From CAYQNU01 sp964419055 (GTDB lineage: Bacteria > Bacteroidota > Bacteroidia > Flavobacteriales_D > Parvicellaceae): 64,000 nt of DNA. The notes under the pieces are model-generated. The model had not been told where the DNA came from and did not search any database. It was given only the letters and a program-made list of their open reading frames with translations. Shown here in pieces: positions 44,138-52,696 of the stretch (the first letter of the stretch is position 1; every line of letters begins with the position of its first letter). The DNA lies in contig CAYQNU010000001.1 in NCBI GenBank assembly GCA_964419055.1, positions 248,001-312,000 on the forward strand. The letters are read 5' to 3'. The translations under genes and the position numbers were made by a program.

Positions 44138-45192
44138 GCACTCTGAACAAAGATTATTTAATCGTAGGACAAGGGTTGTCGGGAAGCAATTTGGCATGGC
44201 AATTTTTATTCAGCAACATCACTTTTGATTGTATTGACAATGGTGGACTTTCTTCTTCTTCAAGGGTGGCAGGAGGTGTTGTAAACCCAATGTCATTTAA
44301 GCGGTTAATTTTATCGTGGAAAGCACAGGAATTGGTCTCGTATGCTCAAACGTTCTATTCAAAAATAGAAGCAGAATTGGGCCAAAAAGTTTATCACCCT
44401 TTTTCATTGTTAAGACCTTTTAGTTCTTTTGAAGAACAAAATAATTGGGCGGTTAGGATGGCAGAACCCTCCTTTACCAAGGTGTTGGATTTTTTTGAAG
44501 ATACCTTACCTGAATCCATTCATCAATCGTTTGGAGTGGGTAAAGTAAATTTAGCAGGAAGGTTAGATGTGGAAGTTTTTTTGGATACCACTGCACATTA
44601 TTTTAAATCTGCTATTTCAATCGAGCAGTTTGATTATTCATTGCTACAGCTCAATGACACCTGCATTAGCTATAAAGGCATCCATTATAAAGGGTTGATA
44701 TTTTGTGACGGCTATCAATACATTCACAATCCCTACTTTTCTTATTTACCTCAAAATTGCACAAAAGGAGAAATTTTGATTATTAAAAGTAATCAATTCC
44801 CAAATCAGCTAATTTCAAAAGGTTGTTTTGTTATGCCCTTCACAAAACCCAATCATTTTGTGGTTGGTGCAACTTATAAATGGGATGATTTGAGCACCCA
44901 TCAAACGGATGAAGCTAAATCGGAACTGTTGGATAAATTGGAAAAAATAGGTGATTTTGATTATGAAATCATGGAGCATAAAGTTGGTATTCGGCCCACA
45001 GTGCCTGATAGAAGACCCCTCATTGGTAGTCATCCCACCTTCAAAAATTTATATTTATTCAATGGAATGGGAAGTAAAGCCGTAATGTTAGCCCCTCATT
45101 TTAGTGCTAATTTTGTTTCTTATCTAAACAATGTAGCCCAATTAGAAAAAGAAGTGGATATTAAACGTTATATAAAGTACTTTTCTTATTGA
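44134..45192 (+). CDS. FAD-dependent oxidoreductase (DAO family)
   Basis: 352 residues. The dinucleotide motif is DYLIVGQGLSGSNLAWQF (GxGxxG). RVAGGVVNPMSFKRLILSWKAQ and the C-terminal VGIRPTVPDRRPLIGSHP plus LFNGMGSKAVMLAPHFSANF are typical of DAO-fold amine/amino-acid oxidases. Substrate not known. GTG start overlaps the LysE stop, which hints at amino-acid handling. Its end overlaps the convergent aminotransferase gene by 7 bases. Confidence 0.85.
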   Translation: MSTLNKDYLIVGQGLSGSNLAWQFLFSNITFDCIDNGGLSSSSRVAGGVVNPMSFKRLILSWKAQELVSYAQTFYSKIEAELGQKVYHPFSLLRPFSSFEEQNNWAVRMAEPSFTKVLDFFEDTLPESIHQSFGVGKVNLAGRLDVEVFLDTTAHYFKSAISIEQFDYSLLQLNDTCISYKGIHYKGLIFCDGYQYIHNPYFSYLPQNCTKGEILIIKSNQFPNQLISKGCFVMPFTKPNHFVVGATYKWDDLSTHQTDEAKSELLDKLEKIGDFDYEIMEHKVGIRPTVPDRRPLIGSHPTFKNLYLFNGMGSKAVMLAPHFSANFVSYLNNVAQLEKEVDIKRYIKYFSY

Positions 45193-46346
45193 ATTGTTTT
45201 CAAAATCTCCCCTGCTTTCATCAACGTTTCGTCATTTTTTGCAAAACAAAAACGCAACACTTTTTCGTCCATTTGGGTGTTGTAAAAAACGGAAATGGGA
45301 ATTGAAGCTATTTTGTATTCCTTAATTAAACATTCGGCAAAAAGCGTATCTTTTTCATCGCTAATTTTTCGATAACTCAACAATTGAAAATAGGTTCCTT
45401 TACACGGTATTGGGTCAAATTTAGAACCCTTAATAGCCTCTAAAAAAACATCCCGTTTATGCTGATAAAAATTGGGTAATTCCGTGTAAGTGGTTTCATT
45501 TTTCAGGTATTCTGCAATAGCCATCTGAAAGGGATGATTGGCCGAAAACACTATAAATTGATGTACTTTTCTAAATTCTCGCATTAACCGCTCGGCTCCC
45601 ACTATGTATCCCAATTTCCATCCTGTGACGTGCAGTGTTTTGCCAAAAGAAAAGACGGCCATAGCGTTTTCTTTAAGTTTTGGATATCTGCAAATGCTTT
45701 GATGAACCGCACCGTCAAAAATAATGTGTTCATACACCTCATCGCTCAACACGATGATCTCCGTTCCTGATACCAATTTTTCGAGCATCATCATATCTTC
45801 TGCCGTCACCATAGCTCCCGAAGGATTGTGGGGCGTATTAATGATGATCATTCGCGTTTTGTGGTTAATCAGCTTTTTTACTTCATTCCAATCTATCTTG
45901 TAATCGGGGAATTTAAGTGCTACGTATTTCGTTTTTCCACCGTGTATTGAAATAGATGGATCATAACTATCGTAGGCCGGTGTAAAAATAATCACCTCAT
46001 CATCCTCTTTTACAAATGCAGCAATGGCGGTGTAAAGGGCTTGAGTGCCACCTGCGGTTATCGTAATTTCTTCTTTTGGGTCATACTCACAACCATAAAG
46101 TTTGGCCAATTTTGCACTTATGGTTTCTCTCAATGGTAAAGCACCCTGCATAGGAGCATATTGATTATATCCGGCTTTCATAGCTTCCGAAACCATATCA
46201 ATTAATTTAGGATCTACTCCAAAATCAGGGAAACCTTGTGAAAGGTTTAACGCTCCATGTTCCTGCGCCATTACTGACATTTTGGTAAATATGGAAGTCC
46301 CAACATTGGGTAACTTTGAGGCAATAGAAAAATCATTTTTTTTCAT
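45186..46346 (-). CDS. PLP-dependent aminotransferase, methionine aminotransferase-like
   Basis: 386 residues. NLSQGFPDFGVDP, TAGGTQALYTAI, NTPHNPSGAM, VLSDEVYEHIIFDG and the PLP-Lys motif FSFGKTLHVTGWKLGYIVG are those of class I/II aminotransferases. The HVTGWK context is that of YbdL/methionine-kynurenine aminotransferases. It probably acts in methionine salvage or aromatic amino-acid turnover. The -7 box lies only 5 bases upstream of the ATG. Confidence 0.93.
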   Translation of the reverse strand: MKKNDFSIASKLPNVGTSIFTKMSVMAQEHGALNLSQGFPDFGVDPKLIDMVSEAMKAGYNQYAPMQGALPLRETISAKLAKLYGCEYDPKEEITITAGGTQALYTAIAAFVKEDDEVIIFTPAYDSYDPSISIHGGKTKYVALKFPDYKIDWNEVKKLINHKTRMIIINTPHNPSGAMVTAEDMMMLEKLVSGTEIIVLSDEVYEHIIFDGAVHQSICRYPKLKENAMAVFSFGKTLHVTGWKLGYIVGAERLMREFRKVHQFIVFSANHPFQMAIAEYLKNETTYTELPNFYQHKRDVFLEAIKGSKFDPIPCKGTYFQLLSYRKISDEKDTLFAECLIKEYKIASIPISVFYNTQMDEKVLRFCFAKNDETLMKAGEILKTIQ

Positions 46347-46351
46347 AAATG

Positions 46352-46359
46352 CAAAGATA
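46352..46359 (-). promoter_or_regulatory. -7 promoter element of the aminotransferase gene
   Basis: The minus strand reads TATCTTTG. It ends 5 bases upstream of ATG 46346, suggesting a leaderless or very short-leader transcript. Confidence 0.5.
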
Positions 46360-46440
46360 TTTGGAATTAGAAATTACATTCAAAAATTTTCTACTATTTT
46401 TATCAAAAATTGATTCGTTACTCTACTATTGCCAGCATAC

Positions 46441-49008
46441 ATGAAAAAGTTTAAACTTCAACACCTCAAATTCTACTCAAATACTCAAGGTTTGTACGAA
46501 ACCAAAATGTTCAGAAAGGTATTCATCGACCAAGAAGTTACCTATTTGTATGCTGAATTGGCGTGTTACAACATTCACTTTGATGAACAAGATTGGACAG
46601 GAAATGTGGTCCTTAAAGGATACAGTCTGAATGGAAGTGAAGAAAAGGAGTTATTTACGTTGCAAGAACAAATGACCATCAAAAAAGAGGATAATATTTT
46701 TTATTACCGCCAAGGATGGGGAAATGATACCAAAACCTTTTGGAAAGAAGGAACCTATATTTGGAAAGCCTTTATTGACAATGAATTAGTAGCAAGCGAA
46801 CAAGTTACGATTGAAGCCCATGGTTTGGTAACCGCTACTTCCAATCCCTATTTTGAATTATTAGGTGTTCGGTTTTACACCCTATTAGATGACAATGTTA
46901 CCAAAAAATACCTTTCTCAATTTGCTGCTATTGGAACCGCTCATATTTATGCCGAATTGAGCTTTAAAAATTCCCTTCCAACTACCTGGCAGTGTGAGAT
47001 TGAGTTTATGTATTTCAACGAAAACTTGCAACAAATTGCCTATTTTACCAACTTAAAAACTGTGAGTGGCAACACCGAAGTAATGAGTTATGGATGGGGA
47101 AGCGCTTCAAAAAATTGGTGGAAAAAGGGCACCTATACCTGTAAAATGTTGTTTATGGGGCAACTTATTGTTGTTGCATCATTTGAAGTAGGAGATGTGG
47201 ATATTGAAGGTGAAGCTCCCATTATAAAAGACGGAACATATGAAGCTAAACCAATAGTAACTCCAGAACCCGTAGTTGAAAAAACATTAGACGAATTATT
47301 AGCGGACTTTAATGAATTAACGGGTTTACAAAACGTTAAAAATCAATTAAATGAATACATTACGTATTTAAATTTTGAGAAATTACGCATAGAAAAAGGT
47401 TTGCAAGGGAGTACTAAAATAAATATGCATACCGTATTTATGGGCAATCCGGGTACGGGAAAAACCACTGTAGCTAAAAAAATGGGTGCCATTTATAAAT
47501 CTTTGGGGTTGCTGTCTAAGGGTCATGTTCACGAAGTTGACCGATCTGATTTGGTGGGTGAATTTATTGGACAAACCGCTCCCAAAGTTAAAATTCATAT
47601 CGAAAAAGCCCGTGGCGGGATTCTTTTTATAGATGAGGCGTATTCGCTTCACAGAGCCGATTCTGACAATGATTTTGGGCGAGAAGTGATAGAGATATTA
47701 CTTAAAGAAATGTCAGATGGAAAAGGAGACTTGGCTGTTTTTGTGGCTGGTTATCCCAAAGAAATGAAAGGCTTTATCCATTCAAATCCGGGATTGAAGT
47801 CCCGTTTTAATACCTATTTTGAGTTTCTGGATTACTTACCCGAAGAATTAATGACCATAGCAAACGGTGCGTTTGAATCAAAAGGGATGAAAATTACCGA
47901 ACCTGCTGCTGACTATTTATTAGAACGCATAACTCGTGCCTATAGAGATAGAGACAGCACCTTTGGAAATGCACGTTATGTTCTCTCATTAGTAGAAGGA
48001 GCTAAAATGAATTTGGCGTTGAGGTTGGCAAAAAGTAGTGATCCCGCTAGTTTATCTACCGATGAATTGTCAACGGTGCAATTGGTTGATATTCAAGCAC
48101 TATTCATTACCGAAAATGCCCGTAAAGTAGCGCTGGTAATTGATGAGCCACGACTGAAAGACGCTATGCACGAATTGGAAAGTTTGATAGGAATGAATAA
48201 TATCAAACAAGAAATGCGTGACTTAGTTAAATTGGTGCGTTACTATAATGAAATTGGAAAAGATGTGCTGAACACCTTTGTATTACATACCGTTTTTACG
48301 GGTAATCCGGGTACAGGAAAAACCACTGTGGCACGTATTTTTGCCAAACTATTCAATGCGTTGGGCATACTTGAAAAAGGACATTTGGTTGAGTGTGATC
48401 GATCTGATTTGGTAGGTGAATACTTGGGTCAAACAGCACCCAAAACAATGGAAAAAATTGAAGCTGCAATTGGTGGTGTGTTGTTTATTGATGAAGCCTA
48501 TTCCTTAGCCGAAAGAGGTGATGATATGTATGGCAAAGAGGCCATAAGCACATTGCTTAAACAAATGGAAGACCGCAATAAAGAATTTGTGTTGATAGTA
48601 GCAGGGTATCCCACCAATATGGATGTGTTTTTGAACTCAAACCCGGGCTTAAAATCTCGTTTTGACCAAACCATGAACTTTTTGGATTACTCAGCAGACG
48701 AATTGTTGCAAATAGCCGTGATGATGTTCAAAAAAGAAGATTTGGTGGTAAATGCCGAAGCACATCAATTGTTAAAAGAGCATTTTGATGCGCTGTATTC
48801 AAGTCGTGATAGCCATTTTGGAAATGCACGAGAAGCACGAAAAATAGTGCAAGAAATTGTGCAACTTCATCACCTTAGAATGGCCGATTTGCCTTCAAGT
48901 GAACGCACTATTGAGTTGATTACTACCCTTACAAAAGAAGATTTAGCTGGCCTTAATCCTATTGTGAAAAAAGACACCCGTTCGGCCATTGGTTTTAGGA
49001 AGGGGTAA
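46441..49008 (+). CDS. Tandem AAA (CbxX/CfqX-type) ATPase with duplicated N-terminal domain
   Basis: 855 residues from ATG 46441. Two related N-terminal domains of about 100 residues end in the matching stretches QGWGNDTKTFWKEGTYIWKA and YGWGSASKNWWKKGTYTCKM. Two AAA modules follow, each with Walker A GNPGTGKTT (about residues 334 and 621), Walker B LFIDEAYS (about 394 and 680), and NPGLKSRF. This AAA class includes the rubisco activase CbxX and the ESX ATPase EccA. No substrate is apparent. A longer frame from TTG 46429 adds four residues and is not favoured. No neighbour suggests an operon. Confidence 0.88.
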   Translation: MKKFKLQHLKFYSNTQGLYETKMFRKVFIDQEVTYLYAELACYNIHFDEQDWTGNVVLKGYSLNGSEEKELFTLQEQMTIKKEDNIFYYRQGWGNDTKTFWKEGTYIWKAFIDNELVASEQVTIEAHGLVTATSNPYFELLGVRFYTLLDDNVTKKYLSQFAAIGTAHIYAELSFKNSLPTTWQCEIEFMYFNENLQQIAYFTNLKTVSGNTEVMSYGWGSASKNWWKKGTYTCKMLFMGQLIVVASFEVGDVDIEGEAPIIKDGTYEAKPIVTPEPVVEKTLDELLADFNELTGLQNVKNQLNEYITYLNFEKLRIEKGLQGSTKINMHTVFMGNPGTGKTTVAKKMGAIYKSLGLLSKGHVHEVDRSDLVGEFIGQTAPKVKIHIEKARGGILFIDEAYSLHRADSDNDFGREVIEILLKEMSDGKGDLAVFVAGYPKEMKGFIHSNPGLKSRFNTYFEFLDYLPEELMTIANGAFESKGMKITEPAADYLLERITRAYRDRDSTFGNARYVLSLVEGAKMNLALRLAKSSDPASLSTDELSTVQLVDIQALFITENARKVALVIDEPRLKDAMHELESLIGMNNIKQEMRDLVKLVRYYNEIGKDVLNTFVLHTVFTGNPGTGKTTVARIFAKLFNALGILEKGHLVECDRSDLVGEYLGQTAPKTMEKIEAAIGGVLFIDEAYSLAERGDDMYGKEAISTLLKQMEDRNKEFVLIVAGYPTNMDVFLNSNPGLKSRFDQTMNFLDYSADELLQIAVMMFKKEDLVVNAEAHQLLKEHFDALYSSRDSHFGNAREARKIVQEIVQLHHLRMADLPSSERTIELITTLTKEDLAGLNPIVKKDTRSAIGFRKG

Positions 49009-49080
49009 GTAAAATTCAATTCTTAACCTATGAATTATTTCATTATATTTGAAAAATAATTTCCCTACTTTGGAGACGTT

Positions 49081-49100
49081 TACAACATACTGCTGTTGTA
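49081..49100 (+). repeat. Hairpin in the spacer before an unrecognised gene
   Basis: TACAACA pairs with TGTTGTA around TACTGC. It is part of a 150-bp spacer more GC-balanced than its surroundings, and precedes a gene of unknown family. Confidence 0.45.
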
Positions 49101-49158
49101 TAAGGAGCTAAAATAGGGACAAGTATACAATATAGGTGCAACTGTAACGAACAGACCA

Positions 49159-49608
49159 ATGGAAATAACTCGAGACATAATTTGTCAAGTATATGCAGGA
49201 CAAAAATCAAGAAAAACTATAGACTTGGTTTTGAATACATTTATTCCTGAATACGAAAAATTGAATTTAGACTATACTTCTCGACTTGACAATGAGAATT
49301 ACGTATTTAAAACGGAAGACGAAATGATAAATTATTTCATAGAAAACACTGGACTAGAACAGACTTTCTATTGGAATAAAAACCACGACAACCCAGACAA
49401 AATTATGGTTGGCGGTATAATTACAGAGGACGATAAACTGATAATGAGTCTGACTATTGATGTTACTGAAGAAACAGTAAGTAAGTATTTCGAAAAACTT
49501 AAAAATATTTTGAATTCGGACATTGGTGTCATTTCATACATAAATCCAGCAGACTACGATAATGGGCAAGACTTTATTAAAAAATATAGCCAGAATAACA
49601 GGTCTTAA
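49159..49608 (+). CDS. Hypothetical cytoplasmic protein
   Basis: 149 residues, no signal peptide or TM helix, acidic, mixed alpha/beta. YEKLNLDYTSRLDNENYVFKTEDEMINYF and MVGGIITEDDKLIMSLTIDVTEETVSKYFEKL read as a single domain with a strand-rich middle. I do not recognise a family. TATATTTG at 49044-49051 could be its -7 box. It lies between hairpin-rich spacers typical of accessory DNA. Confidence 0.6.
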   Translation: MEITRDIICQVYAGQKSRKTIDLVLNTFIPEYEKLNLDYTSRLDNENYVFKTEDEMINYFIENTGLEQTFYWNKNHDNPDKIMVGGIITEDDKLIMSLTIDVTEETVSKYFEKLKNILNSDIGVISYINPADYDNGQDFIKKYSQNNRS

Positions 49609-49755
49609 CAGCATCTCCCCTAAAGTGGCGGTTCAGTGATTAAATCAAGCTTTGAGCTTCTATAAAAGTTTGTACTTGGTTGACAGTGAATCGCTCCGAA
49701 ATCGTCACCTTCGGGTGGCACCAAACCGTTACGGGTAATTTTAAAACGACAAAAT
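49609..49755 (+). other. Hairpin-rich spacer with a UUCG-loop stem
   Basis: The spacer has a 6-bp stem GTCACC/GGTGGC (one G-T) capped by a TTCG tetraloop at 49704-49719. A smaller AAGCT-TTG-AGCTT stem is near 49650. Its composition is markedly less AT-rich than flanking genes. Confidence 0.5.
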
Positions 49756-50688
49756 GTGAAAAAAATACTACTCTTAGGAATTCTTACACTTTCAGGATTT
49801 AGATGTATTGCACAAGACGATCATTTAGAGCCTCGGGGTACATATGGTATGCAAGGGGGCGCCCTCTCTGATTATTTTACCAATAATATTTTTCAGTTAT
49901 TACAATCTACAACCGATGATACTTTAGTTCGCTTCATGCTACTTCCAGAATTTGAACCCGAAAAATCCTTTTATTTAGAAAAAGAAGATTCGGTAACATA
50001 TTCTATACATGTTCGTCAAATGACCGTAAACAATTTGTTGGGGCTTAAAGAATATCAAAAGATTGTCACAATAGGAATGTATTATGTAGAAAAAGAATTT
50101 GCAGAAAAATTAATCCTCTTATTTCAAATCGCTCTCGAACAAACAAAGTATCCCACTAGTCAGGAAATAGACCACGATGGAACCCTATTTTTGTTCACTG
50201 CCAAGGATACAAGTGGAAAAGTGAGATATGCTGAAAAATGGTCCAAAATAAATGGACCAAATATGACAGAATTCGTTAGTATATGTGAAGACGTTATTGA
50301 ATGTAGTAAAGTTTATAAACCACAGTTAAGCCTACTTGAAAAAAGAATAGACAATTTGACTAGTATATTGAAAGAATCTTCAATTACAGATTCCTTTGAA
50401 TCAAACCAAAAATATCGTCAGAATTATGATATTGTAAGATACATGAATGACACAAAGGACACAATTGTTTCAATGAAAATAAGTAAAATCATCAATATTG
50501 AAAATGACTCGGTGATTAAAACTGAAACACTCTTAAAAGATTATTACGTAAAAATGTCACCTTATTCGGATAGATTTTGGATAAACATAAGAACAGGAAA
50601 TCAGAATATTGAATTCGTTCAAGATAAAGATCGAGGGAAGAATATGTACTATGCAAGAAAAAGATACCGAATTCTTGGATTAAGGTAA
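49756..50688 (+). CDS. Hypothetical secreted protein
   Basis: 310 residues starting at GTG 49756 with signal peptide KKILLLGILTLSGFRCIAQ. The rest is acidic alpha/beta sequence with no recognised motif. EYQKIVTIGMYYVEKEFAEKLILLFQIALEQTKY is a helical stretch. An overlapping ATG two bases upstream (49754) is out of frame. Between hairpin spacers; unknown function. Confidence 0.65.
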   Translation: MKKILLLGILTLSGFRCIAQDDHLEPRGTYGMQGGALSDYFTNNIFQLLQSTTDDTLVRFMLLPEFEPEKSFYLEKEDSVTYSIHVRQMTVNNLLGLKEYQKIVTIGMYYVEKEFAEKLILLFQIALEQTKYPTSQEIDHDGTLFLFTAKDTSGKVRYAEKWSKINGPNMTEFVSICEDVIECSKVYKPQLSLLEKRIDNLTSILKESSITDSFESNQKYRQNYDIVRYMNDTKDTIVSMKISKIINIENDSVIKTETLLKDYYVKMSPYSDRFWINIRTGNQNIEFVQDKDRGKNMYYARKRYRILGLR

Positions 50689-50699
50689 CTACTGAAAAT

Positions 50700-50722
50700 A
50701 ACATTAGCTGCTAGCTAATGTT
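50700..50722 (+). terminator. Perfect 10-bp stem-loop after the secreted-protein gene
   Basis: AACATTAGCT and AGCTAATGTT form a perfect stem with loop GCT, 11 bases after the stop. It may act as a terminator, but no long U-tract follows. It may instead be a mobile-cassette boundary element. Confidence 0.5.
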
Positions 50723-50749
50723 TAGTTGTTGCTGCAAGCCAAGCAATGA

Positions 50750-50769
50750 ATACCGATAATTATCGGTAT
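50750..50769. repeat. 20-bp perfect palindrome
   Basis: ATACCGATAATTATCGGTAT is a perfect self-complementary sequence, 27 bp after the stem-loop at 50700-50722. Confidence 0.6.
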
Positions 50770-50895
50770 CCGTTGAACCCCGTTCGTTTCATTCACGAAG
50801 GTAAACTAAATTGACTAGTATTTGTTTAGTCAATAAAAGTTTTTAAACAAATTGATATTGTTGGATGTTTTTGTGTGGCAACCAATAAGAAAAAA

Positions 50896-51486
50896 ATGAA
50901 CTTAGAAATAAAATACACAGATCCAATTCTGCTAAAAATTATAACTCAAATAGAGAAACCAAATATCAATTCAACAAATGATATTTTTCACGATGTAATG
51001 AGTTGTATCATCGAACAACAAATTCATTATCGAAGTACTAAAAAAATATTTGCAAAAGCTTTAGAACGTGCTGGTATTGAAAAATTAACCCTTGATAATT
51101 TTCATTTATTTAAAAAACATTCCCTTCCACATCTAAAATTAGCCAATGGTAAATATGAAACAATGTTGTTGTTTATTGAATATTGGAGCAAAACTAAACT
51201 TGACTTCACTACTTTATCAAACGAAGAACTATTTTCAGAGTTATCATCCATCAAAGGAATTGGTAAATGGACCATCGACATGATTTTATTGTACACATTA
51301 CAACGCCCCAACATTTTTCCATATGATGATTTTCATCTTAAACAAATAATGATCGCTCTATACCATCTTGATTCAAAAGTAAAATTGAAAGCTCATATGT
51401 TGGCTATTTCAGACAATTGGGGAGACCAAAAATCTTTGGCCGTGCTCTATCTACTTGCCTACAAAAATTTACACCATAAAAAATAA
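50896..51486 (+). CDS. AlkA-like DNA-3-methyladenine glycosylase
   Basis: 196 residues from ATG 50896. The HhH motif and catalytic Asp are in SIKGIGKWTIDMILLYTLQRPNIFPYDDFHLKQIM. The N-terminal helix HDVMSCIIEQQIHYRSTKKIF (second-base QQ) fits the AlkA/Mag subgroup, which excises alkylated purines. It is shorter than E. coli AlkA and lacks its extra N-terminal beta domain, like archaeal and Mag1-type enzymes. A GTG 21 bases upstream (50875) could extend the N-terminus. Confidence 0.88.
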   Translation: MNLEIKYTDPILLKIITQIEKPNINSTNDIFHDVMSCIIEQQIHYRSTKKIFAKALERAGIEKLTLDNFHLFKKHSLPHLKLANGKYETMLLFIEYWSKTKLDFTTLSNEELFSELSSIKGIGKWTIDMILLYTLQRPNIFPYDDFHLKQIMIALYHLDSKVKLKAHMLAISDNWGDQKSLAVLYLLAYKNLHHKK

Positions 51487-51920
51487 TGCTTAAGGTAAGA
51501 ACTGAAAAATCTAAAGAAAATTGATCAGCAATTGGTTTTAGAAGAGGTAATCATTTCAAAATAGACAAAAAACCCATTCATATTTGTGCCTAATGAAATA
51601 CTGCAATAGATTTTTATTCTAGTAACAATAAAGAATAAGTTGCTCAATTTAAATTTATTATCCTTTTAAAATAAGGAAATATTGATTATACTGATTAATT
51701 GTTGTATACTTGTAGAGATGTAGGTTTTTTGAATTTCCAACATCCCCATAAAATTGAAATTATCACTTTGTTCGAAACGTAAAAATGCGGATTGACGAAT
51801 TATGTGTGGTGCAGGAAACGCTAAAAATAATCCTTATCCCGGTCTTACAATCTAATAGCTAATTAGTTAGTTCAACAAAATCAAAAGAATAAATTTATTA
51901 ACCTTAAAATATGTAAAACA
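51487..51920 (+). other. Spacer without recognised genes
   Basis: About 430 bases. I see no ORF with coding character, no tRNA and no clear promoter. An imperfect TCCTT ... AAGGA hairpin occurs near 51663-51682. Confidence 0.5.
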
Positions 51921-51995
51921 ATGGAAACACCAATCACACAGCCTACAGAGCCAACTACCATACCTTCAAGAGAACAGCCTACTAAAATTGACTAG
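51921..51995 (+). CDS. Short Thr/Pro-rich ORF, possibly a truncated gene
   Basis: ATG to TAG encodes 24 residues rich in Thr, Pro, Glu and Gln (for example TQPTEPTTIPSREQPTKID). It stops four bases before the NUDIX fragment, so it may be a gene start cut by the same rearrangement. No family can be named. Confidence 0.3.
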   Translation: METPITQPTEPTTIPSREQPTKID

Positions 51996-51998
51996 TTC

Positions 51999-52059
51999 AA
52001 ATGACAGCCGTGGCGCCCCAAACTTTTTTGTTGTGTAAATCAAAATAAGGGATTTCCAT
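51999..52059 (-). pseudogene. 60-bp remnant of the NUDIX gene 3' end
   Basis: This segment matches the C-terminal coding part of the intact NUDIX gene (53199-53258), exactly 1,200 bp away in the same orientation, at 57 of 60 bases. It encodes a close copy of MEIPYFDLHDKKVWGATAVI with one substitution (Asp to Asn) and two silent changes, then a TGA. Confidence 0.9.
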
Positions 52060-52105
52060 TGTCAAGGTATTAGAGTTGCTCTTATTAGAAAGTAATAACC
52101 AACAA

Positions 52106-52132
52106 AAAAGCATTGAGTTTCTCAATGCTTTT
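52106..52132. terminator. Terminator downstream of the HAD gene
   Basis: AAAAGCATTGAG and CTCAATGCTTTT form a perfect 12-bp stem around TTT. Read on the minus strand it ends the HAD gene. Confidence 0.88.
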
Positions 52133-52151
52133 AACTATTTATTTAAGGAAT

Positions 52152-52595
52152 TTAAAGTACAAAAATAGATTCTAATAATTCATTTGTTAATCCAATATAA
52201 GGACTAGGCTGAATAAGATGTTGCTTGATAGCGCTAGGCAATTCATTCAATGATTTGTCATCATCAATAATCAAATAGCTTTCAGAAATTGTAGTTGCAT
52301 TAAACCAATTCATCAATTCGTCTTTACGGGACAAATGATTTTTGTTTTCGGGCAATCTAGAAATTGAATTAATTGAAACTCCTCTTAAATTGAACATTTC
52401 AACCCATTGTTTCTCAGTATATTTTGATTTGTGGGAGGTAGACAATACAATTTTACCTTCAGTTTCAATTAATAATTGTTGAAGTGCAAGTGTGGCGTTT
52501 TTTGTAAAAGCAGGGAAACCGTCTTCCAAAATCTGAAGTTTTTTCCAAGGACTTGCTTGAACCATTACACCGTCTATGTCTAAGAAAATTAACAT
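52152..52595 (-). CDS. HAD-fold protein of the RNA-repair-associated type
   Basis: 147 residues. LIFLDIDGVM is HAD motif I (DxDG), LSTSHK motif II (S), and YLIIDDDKSL motif IV (DD). Size and layout recall the stand-alone HAD domains known from "Swiss Army Knife" RNA-repair proteins (PF18143). They are thought to process phosphate ends of RNA; the substrate here is unknown. It lies next to a ParB-like gene in a 1.2-kb insert next to the NUDIX repeat. Confidence 0.75.
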   Translation of the reverse strand: MLIFLDIDGVMVQASPWKKLQILEDGFPAFTKNATLALQQLLIETEGKIVLSTSHKSKYTEKQWVEMFNLRGVSINSISRLPENKNHLSRKDELMNWFNATTISESYLIIDDDKSLNELPSAIKQHLIQPSPYIGLTNELLESIFVL

Positions 52596-52599
52596 TTTA

Positions 52600-52607
52600 C
52601 AAATTTA
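52600..52607 (-). promoter_or_regulatory. -7 promoter element of the HAD gene
   Basis: The minus strand reads TAAATTTG, ending 4 bases upstream of the ATG at 52595. A very short or absent leader is implied. Confidence 0.45.
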
Positions 52608-52696
52608 AATAAAAAAGTGTTAGTTTAACTTAAAATTACACAAAAAGGTTACTTTAATCAGTAGTTTAATAGGTTACAATAATTTTATGAAACGGA

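Noticed and set aside
49609..49755. A tRNA or riboswitch in the GC-richer spacer.
   Set aside because: No cloverleaf, T-loop or conserved aptamer core visible; only short isolated stems.
51999..52059. The NUDIX fragment as a 20-codon minigene (it begins with ATG and ends with TGA on the minus strand).
   Set aside because: The start and stop are chance products of the fragment; sequence is simply the NUDIX C-terminal segment.
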